64,000 nt of DNA from Palsa-1400 sp036501625 (GTDB taxonomy: Bacteria; Verrucomicrobiota; Verrucomicrobiia; Limisphaerales; Palsa-1400), in assembly GCA_036501625.1 (NCBI GenBank), contig DASXZY010000058.1:1-64000 (forward strand), in the 5' to 3' direction. Numbering within the stretch: the first letter of the stretch is position 1; each line of letters begins with the position of its first letter. Shown piece by piece: positions 41,071-50,922 of this stretch. The notes beneath the pieces were generated by a model that made no database searches, was not told where the DNA came from, and saw nothing but the letters and a program-made list of their open reading frames with translations. The translations under genes were made by a program, and so were the position numbers.

Positions 41071-42485
41071 CGCGAGGACGGAGCGGGGAGCGGCACGGCG
41101 TTCCAGCCGCCGCCAAGGGCCTTGTAAAGTTGAATGCTGGCCAGCAGTTGGTTGAGCTGGGTTTGCACGAGCGCGTTTTGCGCGGGAAACAGCAACTGCT
41201 GCTCCTGCAACAATTCGTAATAGTTCGCCTGCCCGCCCTTGTACCGTTCGCTGGCCACCCGCACGGCGTCCTCGTAGGCGGCGACGGCGCGCCGCTGTTC
41301 CGCCCCCTCGGAGGACAATTCACGCCGCGAAGCCAGGGCATCGGATACTTCCTGAAAAGCGTTCAGCACCGAGGATTGATACTGAAAACGCGACTCATCC
41401 CACGCCGCTCGCGCCTGGCGCAATTGCGCCTTCAGAAGGCCGCCTTGAAAGATTGGCCCGGCCAAATTGGCCGCCACATTCCAGGCGGCGGAGGAACCGC
41501 TGGTAAAGGCCGCCAGTTCCAGGCTGGTCTCGCCAAAGACGCCGGTCAGCGCGAACCGCGGATAGAAATTTGCCTTGGCCACACCGATGTTGGCGCTGGC
41601 CGCGCGCATCAATTCTTCGGCCTGCCGAACATCCGGCCGCCGTTCCAGCAAATCCGAGGGCAGGCCCGCCGGAACGTCCGGCATCGACTCCATCCGCAGC
41701 GCTTCCGAACGCCGCTCAATGGGTCCCGGATACAATCCCAACTCGACGCGAAGCTGGTCTTCCTGAAAGACGATTTGCCGGCGCAGTTCCGGAATGGCGG
41801 CGGCGGCAGAGGCGAGCGCGGCTTCAGCGGCGGAGGTTTCCAGCTTCGACGACACGCCGCCTCGCAGCCGCTCGCTGAAAATCCTGAGGCTCTCCGCGAA
41901 GGAATTGGTTGTCTGGCGCGCGATCTCCATTTCTTCATCCAGGGCCAGCAATTGAAAATAGGATTGCGCCACGCTGGCCGCCAGGCTGGACAGCACTTCG
42001 CGCCGCGCCTGATCGGTCGCCAAAAATCGGGCGCGCGAGGATTCGGTCATGCGGCGGATGCGCCCCCACAGGTCAATTTCCCACGCCACGCTGCCGTCAA
42101 GATAATTAAACTTCGAGGGCGGCGCGCCTAAATCGTAAGGCGAGCCTCCAACGGCGTTCCGTTCCACGCCGGCCGCGGCCTGATAGTTGACTTGCGGGTA
42201 AAACTGCGACCTGCTTTCGGCGAGCATGGCGCGGGATTGCTCCAGCCTCGCGACCGCCGCGCGCAAATCATAACTGTTGGTCAGGGCGGTTTGGATGAGA
42301 GACTGCAAATTGGCATCCTGAAACATTTGCCACCACAGCAAATCGCCCAGCGAATTGGTCTCCGAGCTTTCCTGCCCGCGAAAACTTGCGGGGGCGTGAA
42401 CGTCCGGCCGATGGTAGTTGGGGCCAACGGCGCAGCCGGCGATCATGAGCGCGCACAGGGCGCAAAGAGCGGCAGGCGTTTTCAT
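41067..42485 (-). CDS. RND efflux outer-membrane lipoprotein (NodT/OprM family)
   Basis: This 472-residue protein is a TolC-like channel of the NodT/OprM type. The lipobox is MIAGC with Cys18, followed by the family phrase VGPNYHRPDV. Two outer-membrane efflux repeats are seen, each with long helices containing phrases such as LIQTALTNSYDLRAAVARLEQSRA and its counterpart in the second half. The frame extends upstream, but ATG 42485 overlaps the pump stop (ATGA) and gives the lipoprotein signal. It completes a tripartite pump with the two preceding genes. Confidence 0.94.
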   Translation of the reverse strand: MKTPAALCALCALMIAGCAVGPNYHRPDVHAPASFRGQESSETNSLGDLLWWQMFQDANLQSLIQTALTNSYDLRAAVARLEQSRAMLAESRSQFYPQVNYQAAAGVERNAVGGSPYDLGAPPSKFNYLDGSVAWEIDLWGRIRRMTESSRARFLATDQARREVLSSLAASVAQSYFQLLALDEEMEIARQTTNSFAESLRIFSERLRGGVSSKLETSAAEAALASAAAAIPELRRQIVFQEDQLRVELGLYPGPIERRSEALRMESMPDVPAGLPSDLLERRPDVRQAEELMRAASANIGVAKANFYPRFALTGVFGETSLELAAFTSGSSAAWNVAANLAGPIFQGGLLKAQLRQARAAWDESRFQYQSSVLNAFQEVSDALASRRELSSEGAEQRRAVAAYEDAVRVASERYKGGQANYYELLQEQQLLFPAQNALVQTQLNQLLASIQLYKALGGGWNAVPLPAPSSR

Positions 42486-45400
42486 GTCTTTTTCTTGCGA
42501 TGCGAGAGGCGCTCGATGACGTAGAAGTTCACCGGAATGATGAAGATGCCGAGCAGCGTCGAACCGAGCATGCCGCCGATCACGACCGTGCCAAGCGTTT
42601 CGCGCGAAATCCCGCCCGAACCGCCCGCCATCCAGAGCGGGACGCACCCGAAGACAAAGGCGAAGGACGTCATCAGAATCGGCCGGAGACGGATGCGCGC
42701 GGCGGTCAGCGCGGCTTCAGTCAAAGATTTGCCCTTCTCGAATTCCGTCTTGGCGAATTCCACGATAAGGATGGCATTCTTGGCGGAAAGGCCGATGAGC
42801 ATAATCAACCCGATTTGCACGTACACATTATTTTCGAATTGACGCGACCACAGCGCCAGGAACGCGCCCAGCACGGCCACCGGCGTGCTGATCAAAACGC
42901 TGATGGGCAGCGACCAGCTTTCGTAGAGCGCTGCCAAAATGAGGAACACGAAAACGAGGGACAGCCCGAACACGGCCGCGCGCGGCACGCCCTGGGCCGC
43001 CTGCTGTTCCTGGAAGGACATCCCGTAATAATCGAAGCCCATCCCATGCGGCATGGTCTTGGCGAAAACATCCTCCAGCGCCTCGGTCGCCTGGGCCGAG
43101 CTGTAGCCGTGCGCGGCGGCGGCGTTGATCTGGGCCGACCTGTATTCGTTGTAGTGCATGACAAATTCCGGGCCGACGCGGTGCTCCACCTTGGCCAGCG
43201 CCGTCAGGGGAACGCTCTGGCCCTGGCGGTTGCGCACGTAAAAAAGGCCAAGGCTGTCGAGGCTGGAACGGTACCGCTGCTCCGCCTCGACATAGACCTG
43301 CCACTGGCGGCCAAAGCGATTAAAATAATTGACAAAATAACCGCCCAGGTAGGTTTGCAAAGCCTGGTAAACGTCCCGGACATCCACCCCTTGCTTGAGA
43401 GCCTTGTCGCGGTCCACGTCAATATAAATTTGCGGCACGCCGGGCAAATAGGTTGTGCTCAAGCCAGTCAACTCGGGCCGCTTGGCGGCCGCGGCCATGA
43501 AGGCGTTCAGGTTGGTTGTCAGAAATTCCGGGTCGCGCCCAATGCGGTCTTCGAGAATGAAGGTAACTCCGCCGACGGAGCCGACGCCCGGAATGGCCGG
43601 GGGCGCCAGGCAGAGCGACTTGGCCTCCGGCAGCGCGGCAAACTCTTTGTTAAGCTGGTCGCTGATCGCTTTCAAATGGAGGGAAGCCTTGGTGCGCTCA
43701 CTCCACGGTTTGAGCGTGACGAAAAAGAGGGCGTTGTAAGTTGTTTGCGCCTGGCTGACCAGGCTGAAGCCGAGCACCGTCGTGTAATATTGGATGCCGG
43801 GCGTCTTTTTGAGAATGTCCTCAATCTTGCGGCAAAAGGCGTCCGTGCGCGGCATCGACGCGGCATCGGGAAGCTGGACATTGATGTACATGTAACCCTG
43901 GTCTTCCTCCGGCAGGAATGAAGTTGGGAGCTTCTTCCCGATTAGCACCGCCGCCACGGCTACTCCCGCCAGGAGCGCCAGGCTGATGACGCTGCGCCGA
44001 ATGAGCACGTTGCTCCAATGAATGTATCCGTCGGTCGCCTTGCCGAACACGCGATTGAACCAGTCAAAGAATTTTCGCAAAGGACTGTGCGATTCCGTCT
44101 TGGGCTTGAGCAGCAACGCGGCCAGCGCGGGGCTAAGAGAGAGCGCGTTGAAGGCGGAGAAGATGACAGAGATGGCGATAGTCAACGCGAATTGTTGATA
44201 GAGCCGCCCGGTGATGCCCGGAATAAAAACCGTCGGCACAAACACAGCCGACAAAATCAGGGCGATCGCCACGACCGGCCCGGCCACCTCCGACATCGCC
44301 TGCAAGGCGGCATCCTTGGGTTTCATTCCTTCCTCGATGTGGCGCTCGACCGATTCGACGACAACAATGGCGTCATCCACGACCAGCCCAATGGCCAGCA
44401 CCAAGCCAAACAGGGAAAGGGTGTTGATGGAGAAACCGAACAACGGGAAAAGCGCGAAGGTGCCGATCAATGAAACCGGCACGGCCAGCAGCGGGATGAG
44501 CGTCGCGCGCCAGCCTTGCAGGAAGATGTAAACGACAAGCACGACCAGCAGCAGGGCCTCCCAGAGCGTCGTCATGATTTCCTCGATGCCCCGGCTGACA
44601 GCCAGAGTCGTGTCAAGGGAAACGGCGTAATCGAGGTCTTGCGGGAATTGTTTTTTGAGCTGTTCCATCAGGGCTTTGACATCCCGCGCGGCGTCAAGGG
44701 CGTTCGAGCCGGGCAACTGGTAAATAGCCATGACAGCCGACGGGCGGCCATTGAGGCGCCCGGCCAGATTGTAAAGCTGCGCGCCCAATTCAATCCGCGC
44801 CACGTCCGCCAGGCGGACGACGGAGCCATCCGGGTTTTCGCGCACGACGATTTTGCCAAATTCCTTTTCGGTCACCAGGCGGCCTTGCACGATAGCGGTG
44901 TAAGTAAATTCCTGTTTCGGGTCCGAGGGCGGCGCGCCGATTTGCCCGGCTGGATTGACCGTGCTCTGGCTGTTGATGGCGCTGATGACATCGTTGACAG
45001 TCAAATTGAGCTTGGCCAATTGGTCCGGCTTGACCCAAAACCTCATGGCGTATTGTCCCGCGCCGAAGACATTGATGTTGGAGATGCCTTTGACGCGCGT
45101 GATTTGGTCCACCAAATTGATATAGGCGTAATTGGCGAGGAAGGTGCCATCGTAAGTCCCGCCGGGCGAGTAGAGCGCCACCAGCATCATGGGCGTGGTC
45201 GGCGATTTCAAAATGGTCACGCCATAATTCTGGACCGCCGCCGGCAATTGAGGGCCGGCTTGCGCTTCGCGCAATTGCGCCAGCACCTGGTCGATGTTGG
45301 GATCGGTTTTGACATCGAAGTTGACGACCATGCGCATGACGCCGTTGTTGGCGTTGATGGAATACATGTAATTCATGTTGTCCACCCCGCTCATTTGCTC

Positions 45401-45598
45401 CTCGATGGGCGTGGCGATGGATTGCTGGACGGTCTCGGCGTCCGCGCCGACGAAGGTGGTTTGGATGCGGATTTCCGGCGGCACCACGCTGGGGAATTGC
45501 GAGATGGGCAGCGTGAGCATTGACACGGCGCCGATCAAAACCATCAGGATGGCGATGACCATCGCGACGATGGGACGATTGATAAAAAAGCGGTACAT
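42482..45598 (-). CDS. RND efflux pump inner-membrane transporter (HAE1 family)
   Basis: This 1038-residue transporter matches AcrB-type pumps. It opens with the usual FINRPIVAMVIAILM, and the signature block VGLVVDDAIVVVESVERHIEEG appears as GLVVDDAIVVVE with the adjacent Asp pair in helix 4 needed for proton coupling. The porter-domain region and the second membrane half, ending in GLSAKNAILIVEFAK, are complete. It is energised by the proton gradient and exports drugs, detergents or lipophilic metabolites. It starts 27 bases after the adaptor gene and overlaps the outer-membrane gene by four bases. Substrates are unknown. Confidence 0.96.
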   Translation of the reverse strand: MYRFFINRPIVAMVIAILMVLIGAVSMLTLPISQFPSVVPPEIRIQTTFVGADAETVQQSIATPIEEQMSGVDNMNYMYSINANNGVMRMVVNFDVKTDPNIDQVLAQLREAQAGPQLPAAVQNYGVTILKSPTTPMMLVALYSPGGTYDGTFLANYAYINLVDQITRVKGISNINVFGAGQYAMRFWVKPDQLAKLNLTVNDVISAINSQSTVNPAGQIGAPPSDPKQEFTYTAIVQGRLVTEKEFGKIVVRENPDGSVVRLADVARIELGAQLYNLAGRLNGRPSAVMAIYQLPGSNALDAARDVKALMEQLKKQFPQDLDYAVSLDTTLAVSRGIEEIMTTLWEALLLVVLVVYIFLQGWRATLIPLLAVPVSLIGTFALFPLFGFSINTLSLFGLVLAIGLVVDDAIVVVESVERHIEEGMKPKDAALQAMSEVAGPVVAIALILSAVFVPTVFIPGITGRLYQQFALTIAISVIFSAFNALSLSPALAALLLKPKTESHSPLRKFFDWFNRVFGKATDGYIHWSNVLIRRSVISLALLAGVAVAAVLIGKKLPTSFLPEEDQGYMYINVQLPDAASMPRTDAFCRKIEDILKKTPGIQYYTTVLGFSLVSQAQTTYNALFFVTLKPWSERTKASLHLKAISDQLNKEFAALPEAKSLCLAPPAIPGVGSVGGVTFILEDRIGRDPEFLTTNLNAFMAAAAKRPELTGLSTTYLPGVPQIYIDVDRDKALKQGVDVRDVYQALQTYLGGYFVNYFNRFGRQWQVYVEAEQRYRSSLDSLGLFYVRNRQGQSVPLTALAKVEHRVGPEFVMHYNEYRSAQINAAAAHGYSSAQATEALEDVFAKTMPHGMGFDYYGMSFQEQQAAQGVPRAAVFGLSLVFVFLILAALYESWSLPISVLISTPVAVLGAFLALWSRQFENNVYVQIGLIMLIGLSAKNAILIVEFAKTEFEKGKSLTEAALTAARIRLRPILMTSFAFVFGCVPLWMAGGSGGISRETLGTVVIGGMLGSTLLGIFIIPVNFYVIERLSHRKKKT

Positions 45599-45624
45599 GC
45601 GGCCGGTGTGTTACGCGTCGCTGG

Positions 45625-46743
45625 TCATTTCTTATCGCCGCCCGCGGCGTACGGTTGCGGGTCCACGACCTGGCCGTCCTTGATTTTTTGGAGGCCCTCG
45701 GCCACGACGCGGTCGTTGGCAGCGAGGCCTTTGTCGATCAGCCAATCAGAGCCGATCTGCTCGCCTACTTGCACCGTCTTGATGTGGATTTTGTTGTCCT
45801 GGCCGACGAGGGCGATTTGATATGAGCCTTGCAATTCCGCCACCGCCCTTTGCGGCACGAGCAGGGCGCCTTTGCGCGTTTCCGTTTTGGCGCGCACCAG
45901 CGCGTACTGTCCGGGGCGCAGGACATAATCGGGATTCTCAAATTGGGCGGCGACCTGCAAGGTGCCGGTGTTGATATCGACCTGGCGGCTGGTGAAGAGC
46001 CATTTGCCGCTCTTGGCATAAGTCGTGCCGTCGGAAAGAATCAATTCCAAGGGAACGCTGTTTTCACCCCCGGCGGGATGCTGCCGCACAAAGCCCAGGT
46101 AAAATTGCTCGCCAATATTGAAATAAGCGCGAATAGGATTGACAGTCGAAACGGTCGCCAGCACCGCACTGCCCGGCCCGACGAGGTCGCCAATTTGCGC
46201 CTGGGCCAAGCCCGCGATTCCATCGACCGGGGAGGTAATTTTGGTAAAGCTGAGATTGAGCCGCGCGCTTTCGATGGCGGCATTGTCGGCCAATACTGAA
46301 GCCTGCGCGGCCAGATGAGCTTGAGTGGCATCGACGAGCGTTTCCTCGCTGACGGCCTGATCCTTCGCCAGCGGGGTGTAGCGCGTGACGTCGAGTTGTG
46401 CTTTGACCACCAGCGCCTGATCTTGCTGCTGCTTGGCGGTGACCTGATCCAATGCCGCTTGAAACGGGCGCGGGTCGATCTCAAACAACAAGTCGCCTTT
46501 CTTCACCCGGCCGCCTTCAACGTAGTCCTGTTTGAGCAAATAACCAGCGACCTGCGCGCGAATCTGGGCATTGGGGTAGCCGTCCAGACTGCCGATCCAT
46601 TGCTGGTAAATCGGCACATCCCGCGGCGTCACGGTCACGACCTCCACTTTCAGCGGGGGAGGCGGAGGCGGCTCCTTGGGCTTGCAGCCCGCGGCCATTA
46701 TCGCCAGAAGCCCTGCCGCCAACATCATCCTTTTCGTTGTCAT
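45625..46743 (-). CDS. RND efflux periplasmic adaptor subunit
   Basis: This 372-residue membrane fusion protein carries a lipobox (MAAGC, Cys20) and a Pro-rich linker, then the standard layout: a first half-lipoyl with IYQQWIGSLDGYPNAQIRAQ, a helical hairpin at about 100-165, a second half-lipoyl with ITSPVDGIAGLAQ, and a beta-barrel. It links the inner-membrane pump to the outer channel. It is the first gene of the adaptor-pump-channel operon. No regulator gene lies beside it; the neighbouring gene is transcribed divergently, so the 188-base gap holds both promoters. Confidence 0.95.
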   Translation of the reverse strand: MTTKRMMLAAGLLAIMAAGCKPKEPPPPPPLKVEVVTVTPRDVPIYQQWIGSLDGYPNAQIRAQVAGYLLKQDYVEGGRVKKGDLLFEIDPRPFQAALDQVTAKQQQDQALVVKAQLDVTRYTPLAKDQAVSEETLVDATQAHLAAQASVLADNAAIESARLNLSFTKITSPVDGIAGLAQAQIGDLVGPGSAVLATVSTVNPIRAYFNIGEQFYLGFVRQHPAGGENSVPLELILSDGTTYAKSGKWLFTSRQVDINTGTLQVAAQFENPDYVLRPGQYALVRAKTETRKGALLVPQRAVAELQGSYQIALVGQDNKIHIKTVQVGEQIGSDWLIDKGLAANDRVVAEGLQKIKDGQVVDPQPYAAGGDKK

Positions 46744-46931
46744 TAAGAATATCCTTCACTTGCAACCACTTGCATAACTTGGCAGAAGTTTGGCGCGAAG
46801 CAAGCATCGGTCATGCCAGAGGCGAACCGGGCGGCTTTTTAATCTAATTTTCATCCGGCGTTCATGTTCCCTGGCGTCCAATCTTATGTGAAGCATTTCA
46901 TCATGTTTCAAGAATTGGAGGATGCGATAAT

Positions 46932-47585
46932 ATGAAACATCGTCTGTCTATTTATGCGGCGGCGCTCGCGGCCGTGACGGCGGTTGGCGCGGCCAATGCG
47001 CAAAGCGTGGCCACTCCGGGACCAATGGCCTCGGCGGCCAGTACCGCTGCGCCAGTTCCGGCCATGTCCGTGGGGACGCGCGAAGTGGTAAAAATGTACA
47101 AGGCAGGCATTAGCAAGGACGTGATTATGAGTTACATCAACAACTCCACCACGCCTTATGATCTGAGAGCCAACGATATAATCCATCTGCAAAAGTTGGG
47201 CTTGCCGGATGACCTGACCAAAGCCATGTCCCAGCGGGACGTGCGATTGCAGGCCAGGCTGGCACAGGCCGCAATACCGCCGGCGAACGCAACGGGCCAG
47301 GCGCCCCCGCCAGCCGTCGCGCCTCCATCGATTCCGCCTCCGAGCGTGACCATCGTTGGGGGCGATGACAGTTACGGCTACCCGTATTACGACTACAGTT
47401 ATTACGGGCCTAATTATGACTGGCCGCCGGTTATTGTTGGCGGATGGGGATGGGGAGGCTGGGGCCACCATTGGGGCTGGGGCCGCGGAGGATTCCATGG
47501 CGGCAGTGGATTCCGTGGCGGCGGTGGATTTCACGGGGGTGGCGGGTTCCACGGAGGTGGAGGGCATGGTGGCGGTCATCGATAA
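46932..47585 (+). CDS. Secreted protein with a Gly/His/Phe-rich tail
   Basis: This 217-residue protein has a signal peptide (about 1-23, ending in ANA). A middle segment, VVKMYKAGISKDVIMSYINN, followed by IIHLQKLGLPDDLTKAM, looks like a short helical domain often found with this type of protein in Verrucomicrobia. The C-terminal part is low complexity: Tyr-rich, then Gly, His, Phe and Trp (repeated GGGFHGGG units). GGAGG lies nine bases before the ATG, an unusually clear ribosome binding site. A strong terminator follows. It may be an envelope or matrix protein; the function is unknown. Confidence 0.72.
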   Translation: MKHRLSIYAAALAAVTAVGAANAQSVATPGPMASAASTAAPVPAMSVGTREVVKMYKAGISKDVIMSYINNSTTPYDLRANDIIHLQKLGLPDDLTKAMSQRDVRLQARLAQAAIPPANATGQAPPPAVAPPSIPPPSVTIVGGDDSYGYPYYDYSYYGPNYDWPPVIVGGWGWGGWGHHWGWGRGGFHGGSGFRGGGGFHGGGGFHGGGGHGGGHR

Positions 47586-47605
47586 TGTGTGATTGACCAA
47601 GAATG

Positions 47606-47636
47606 GGTTCGCGCGACGAGCGCGGGCCCTTTTTTT
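47606..47636 (+). terminator. Rho-independent terminator
   Basis: A nine-base-pair stem (47606-47614 with 47620-47628, including two T-G wobbles) with the loop GACGA is followed by C and a T-rich run from 47630. It lies 20 bases after the stop of the Gly/His-rich gene and touches the stop of convergent pyrD. Confidence 0.85.
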
Positions 47637-48729
47637 ATTTTACAGCGATTCCCACCGCCTGTTCCAATCGTTGAAGGCCGCTCTGCTCCAGTTTCTCGCG
47701 CAGGCCGTTGCCGATTTCCCGAACAACGCCAGGCCCGCGGTAAATGAAGCTCGTATAAATCTGCACCAGTGAAGCGCCCGAAGTGATTTTCTCCCAGGCA
47801 TCTTCGGTGTCAAACACACCGCCGACACCGATGATCGGCCAGGCTCCTTTGCTTTGCCGGTAAAGATGCCGGACCACCTCCGTGCTGCGCGACTTCAGCG
47901 GCTTTCCGCTCAAGCCGCCCGGGCGCGCGTAAATTTCCCGCAGGCGCGCGTCCGCGGTTTCGGGGCGGTTGAGGGTCGTGTTCGTTGCCACAAAGCCGGC
48001 GAGATGGCGCGGCCCAGCCAGCTCCAGGATTTCATCCAGGGCCTCGAAGGAAAGGTCCGGCGCGACTTTGACCAGGATGGGAATCCGCGTGGTGTTGTGC
48101 TCCTGCAACGCCACGAGGATTTCACTGAGCGCGTCGCGGTCCTGCAATTGGCGCAGGCCCGGCGTATTGGGCGAACTGACGTTGACCACGCAGAAATCCA
48201 TGGAGGAACGCAAGACGCGAAAGCTGCTGGCGTAATCTTCGGCGGCCGTTTCCAGCGGCGTTACTTTGGACTTCCCAAAGTTGATGCCGACGGGATGATC
48301 CGGCCAGCGGCCTTCCTGGCGCCACTGGGCCAGCGCATCGGCCAGGGCCGCCGCGCCCGGGTTGTTGAATCCCATGCTGTTGACAATGGCTTCGTCGGGC
48401 GGGGCGCGGAACAGGCGCGGTTGGGGATTGCCGGGCTGGGCGTGCCAGGTGACGCCGCCGAGTTCGCTGAAGCCAAATCCCAGCGCGCGCCAGGCGGGCA
48501 CCGCGCGCGCCCATTTGTCCATGCCAGCCGCGAGGCCGATGGGATTGGGAAAGCGCAAGCCGAAGACCTCGACCGGCAAATCCGGCGCGCCCAAAAGCGA
48601 CGCCGTTATGTCAAGCATAGTTTTATTGCGGCTGGCCCAGCCCAGAAAGCCCAGAGCCCGGTCGTGAATCCGCTCGGCTTCCTGCGTGAACAGGACCGGG
48701 CGAATGAGGCCGCGGTAGAACCAACTCAC
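47635..48729 (-). CDS. pyrD: Dihydroorotate dehydrogenase (quinone), class 2
   Basis: This 364-residue enzyme oxidises dihydroorotate to orotate in pyrimidine synthesis, passing electrons to quinone. Class 2 features are the N-terminal helical extension (WFYRGLIRPVLF) and the sequence FPNPIGLAAGMDKW, with NSMGFNNPG, then VNVSSPNTPGLRQLQ carrying the catalytic Ser, and FVATNTT and IIGVGGVF for FMN phosphate binding. Its ATG overlaps the stop of the upstream hopanoid cyclase gene by four bases. The protein is complete. Confidence 0.96.
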   Translation of the reverse strand: MSWFYRGLIRPVLFTQEAERIHDRALGFLGWASRNKTMLDITASLLGAPDLPVEVFGLRFPNPIGLAAGMDKWARAVPAWRALGFGFSELGGVTWHAQPGNPQPRLFRAPPDEAIVNSMGFNNPGAAALADALAQWRQEGRWPDHPVGINFGKSKVTPLETAAEDYASSFRVLRSSMDFCVVNVSSPNTPGLRQLQDRDALSEILVALQEHNTTRIPILVKVAPDLSFEALDEILELAGPRHLAGFVATNTTLNRPETADARLREIYARPGGLSGKPLKSRSTEVVRHLYRQSKGAWPIIGVGGVFDTEDAWEKITSGASLVQIYTSFIYRGPGVVREIGNGLREKLEQSGLQRLEQAVGIAVK

Positions 48730-50816
48730 AGGGAGACGGCGCCGGCGGCCGCGCGGCTCGATTGCCGGAACACGGCGCCCGGCAGCAAATTGCGGTAGGT
48801 CGCCAGGGCCAGCAGCGGCCAGCTATTGCGGTACATGTCGTACTTGAGATAAAAGACGCGGGGGAAGCCGGTGCCGGTGGCTTCGGCCTCGGTCCAACTG
48901 CCATCGGTATTCTGGCTGCGAATGAGGTAATCGATGCCGTTCTGAACGCTGGTTCGGCCGGGATCGTCAAAGGCGCAAAGACCCATGACGGCCCACGCGG
49001 TCTGGGAAGCCGTGCTGGGACCCTGGCCTTTGAAGACGGGATCGTCGTAGGTGGTGCAGCGCTCGCCCCAGCCGCCATCCTCATGCTGGACGCTTTCGAG
49101 CCAATCGCGCGCGCGGATAATCCAATCCTGGGTCATATCGACGCCAAGGGCGCGAAGGCCGCGGAGAGTCTGCCAGGTCCCATAAATATAATTGACACCC
49201 CAGCGGCCATACCATGAGCCGTCTTCCTCCTGATGTTCGCGCAGAAATTGCATCGCCTCCTTCACGCGCGGATTATCCAAGCTGAAATTCTCGTAGCCCA
49301 GCAATTCGAGGATGCGCGCGGTGATGTCGGCGCACTCGGGATCGAGCATGGCGTTGTGATCGGCGAACGGAACTTTCTCCAGGAGGCTCTTGGTGCAATC
49401 CTTGTCGAAGGACGCCCAGCCGCCGTCCTTGCATTGGAAGGTCAGCATCCAATCCAATCCGCGCCGGAACGCGGCGTCGCGGCGCGCGCGGTTGGCGGTG
49501 GGAATTTTGCGCAAAGCCAGCAGGACCATGGCCGTGTCATCCACGTCCGGGTTCCATTTGTTGTTGAACTCGAAGACCCATCCGCTGGCTTCGACGTCGG
49601 CCGGGTTTTTATATTGCCAATCGCCGCGGAAACGGACTTCGCGATCGATGAGCCAATCGCACGCCTTAACCAGGCTCGGGTGGTCGCTGGGCAATCCTGA
49701 TTCGTGCAGGGCGATGGTCACGATGGCCGTGTCCCAGACCGGCGATGTGCAAGGCTCAAAGCGAACGGAGTTTTCCGTTTCGTGTTGGAGCTTCCCCAAT
49801 TCCGCCTCGCACTGGCGGATGAGCGGATGGTCATTCGGGTAGCCGATGGCCTTGAGCGCGATCATCGAATTGAGGGCGCCGGGAAAGATGGCCGCCAAGC
49901 CGTCGCTGCCTTCGAAGCGCGCGACCATCCATTCCTCGGCCTTTTTGAGGGCCTGTTTGCGGAAAGGATGAATATGGAAGCGCGCGAAATGCTCGGCGAA
50001 TTTATGCAATTCATCCAGCCAGAGAAACAAATTGCGCCAAGTCATAAGCTGCGGGTCGCGCGGCAACATCAAATCGCGCTCATGAAAACCGAGCGGATAA
50101 AGTTCGCGCAAACTGGCGCGCGGCCCCAGGGAACGGGTCGGCTTGTAATGGTTGATGATGGAGAGGGGAACCAGCATCGAGCGGCTCCACGAACTCATGT
50201 CGTAGAAATGGACGCCAAACCATTTGCCGATCAGGATCACTTCGCACGGGATGGTCGGGACGTAATTCCAGGGAAAGAGGCCAAAGAGAGCCAGGTAAAG
50301 TTTGGAGAATGTATTCAAGCGCGGGACGCCGCCCAGGCTCAGGGCCGTCTGCCGCGCGCGCAACATGCGCGGGTCCGTATCCGGCACTCCCGCCAGCTTG
50401 AGGGCCAAATACGCCTTGACGGTGGCATTGACCTCCGCCGCGCCGCCCGGATAAATGCTCCAGCCGCCGGTCGGCAATTGCAGGCTCAAGATTTGATGCA
50501 CAGCCTTGCGCTGCCATTTTTCGTTCACGGAGCCGTTCCAGTGATGGTAGGCCACCATGTCGGCCACGAGGGTGCAATCGACAATGAGTTCGCCCAGCCA
50601 GTAGCCTTCGGGCTTTTGTTCGCGCAAAAGGTAATCTTGGGACCGCCGGATGGCGGTCTCCAACTCTGGCAGCGTAAAAGGGTCGAAATCAGGCGCCCTT
50701 GGCGCGCTCACCTGCCCGTTCTCGATAAGTTGCCCGGACACGCCCTTAATTTGCAAGCGGCCAGCCCGCCTGTAAAGTTCTTTTGCGCCGTCCGGCGGCG
50801 GCGGGGTTTGGCTCAT
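48726..50816 (-). CDS. shc: Squalene-hopene cyclase
   Basis: This 696-residue membrane-associated enzyme cyclises squalene to hopene, the core of hopanoid lipids. The catalytic DxDD motif is visible as DVDDTAM near residues 422-425, and several QW repeats occur, for example QKPEGYWLGEL, QLPTGGWSIYPGG, QCKDGGWASFD, EDGGWGE and NTDGSWTE. Length fits the family. Other hopanoid genes are not in the window. Its stop overlaps pyrD by four bases, so the two are co-translated. It is the first gene after a repeat-rich gap that should contain the promoter. Confidence 0.96.
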   Translation of the reverse strand: MSQTPPPPDGAKELYRRAGRLQIKGVSGQLIENGQVSAPRAPDFDPFTLPELETAIRRSQDYLLREQKPEGYWLGELIVDCTLVADMVAYHHWNGSVNEKWQRKAVHQILSLQLPTGGWSIYPGGAAEVNATVKAYLALKLAGVPDTDPRMLRARQTALSLGGVPRLNTFSKLYLALFGLFPWNYVPTIPCEVILIGKWFGVHFYDMSSWSRSMLVPLSIINHYKPTRSLGPRASLRELYPLGFHERDLMLPRDPQLMTWRNLFLWLDELHKFAEHFARFHIHPFRKQALKKAEEWMVARFEGSDGLAAIFPGALNSMIALKAIGYPNDHPLIRQCEAELGKLQHETENSVRFEPCTSPVWDTAIVTIALHESGLPSDHPSLVKACDWLIDREVRFRGDWQYKNPADVEASGWVFEFNNKWNPDVDDTAMVLLALRKIPTANRARRDAAFRRGLDWMLTFQCKDGGWASFDKDCTKSLLEKVPFADHNAMLDPECADITARILELLGYENFSLDNPRVKEAMQFLREHQEEDGSWYGRWGVNYIYGTWQTLRGLRALGVDMTQDWIIRARDWLESVQHEDGGWGERCTTYDDPVFKGQGPSTASQTAWAVMGLCAFDDPGRTSVQNGIDYLIRSQNTDGSWTEAEATGTGFPRVFYLKYDMYRNSWPLLALATYRNLLPGAVFRQSSRAAAGAVSL

Positions 50817-50922
50817 GGAGATTCGGTTTCAATAAACAACGCAATCTACCGTAATTTGTCGTGTTTTGGCGCGGCCGCACAAGGCATCCCAAGCCGTTTT
50901 TGCCCAACGGGGATCGAAGAGG

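Noticed and set aside
47500..47585. Short GGCGGCGGTGG-type DNA repeats as a CRISPR or mobile repeat
   Set aside because: They encode the Gly/His/Phe-rich tail in frame and have no spacers; they are a protein low-complexity tract.
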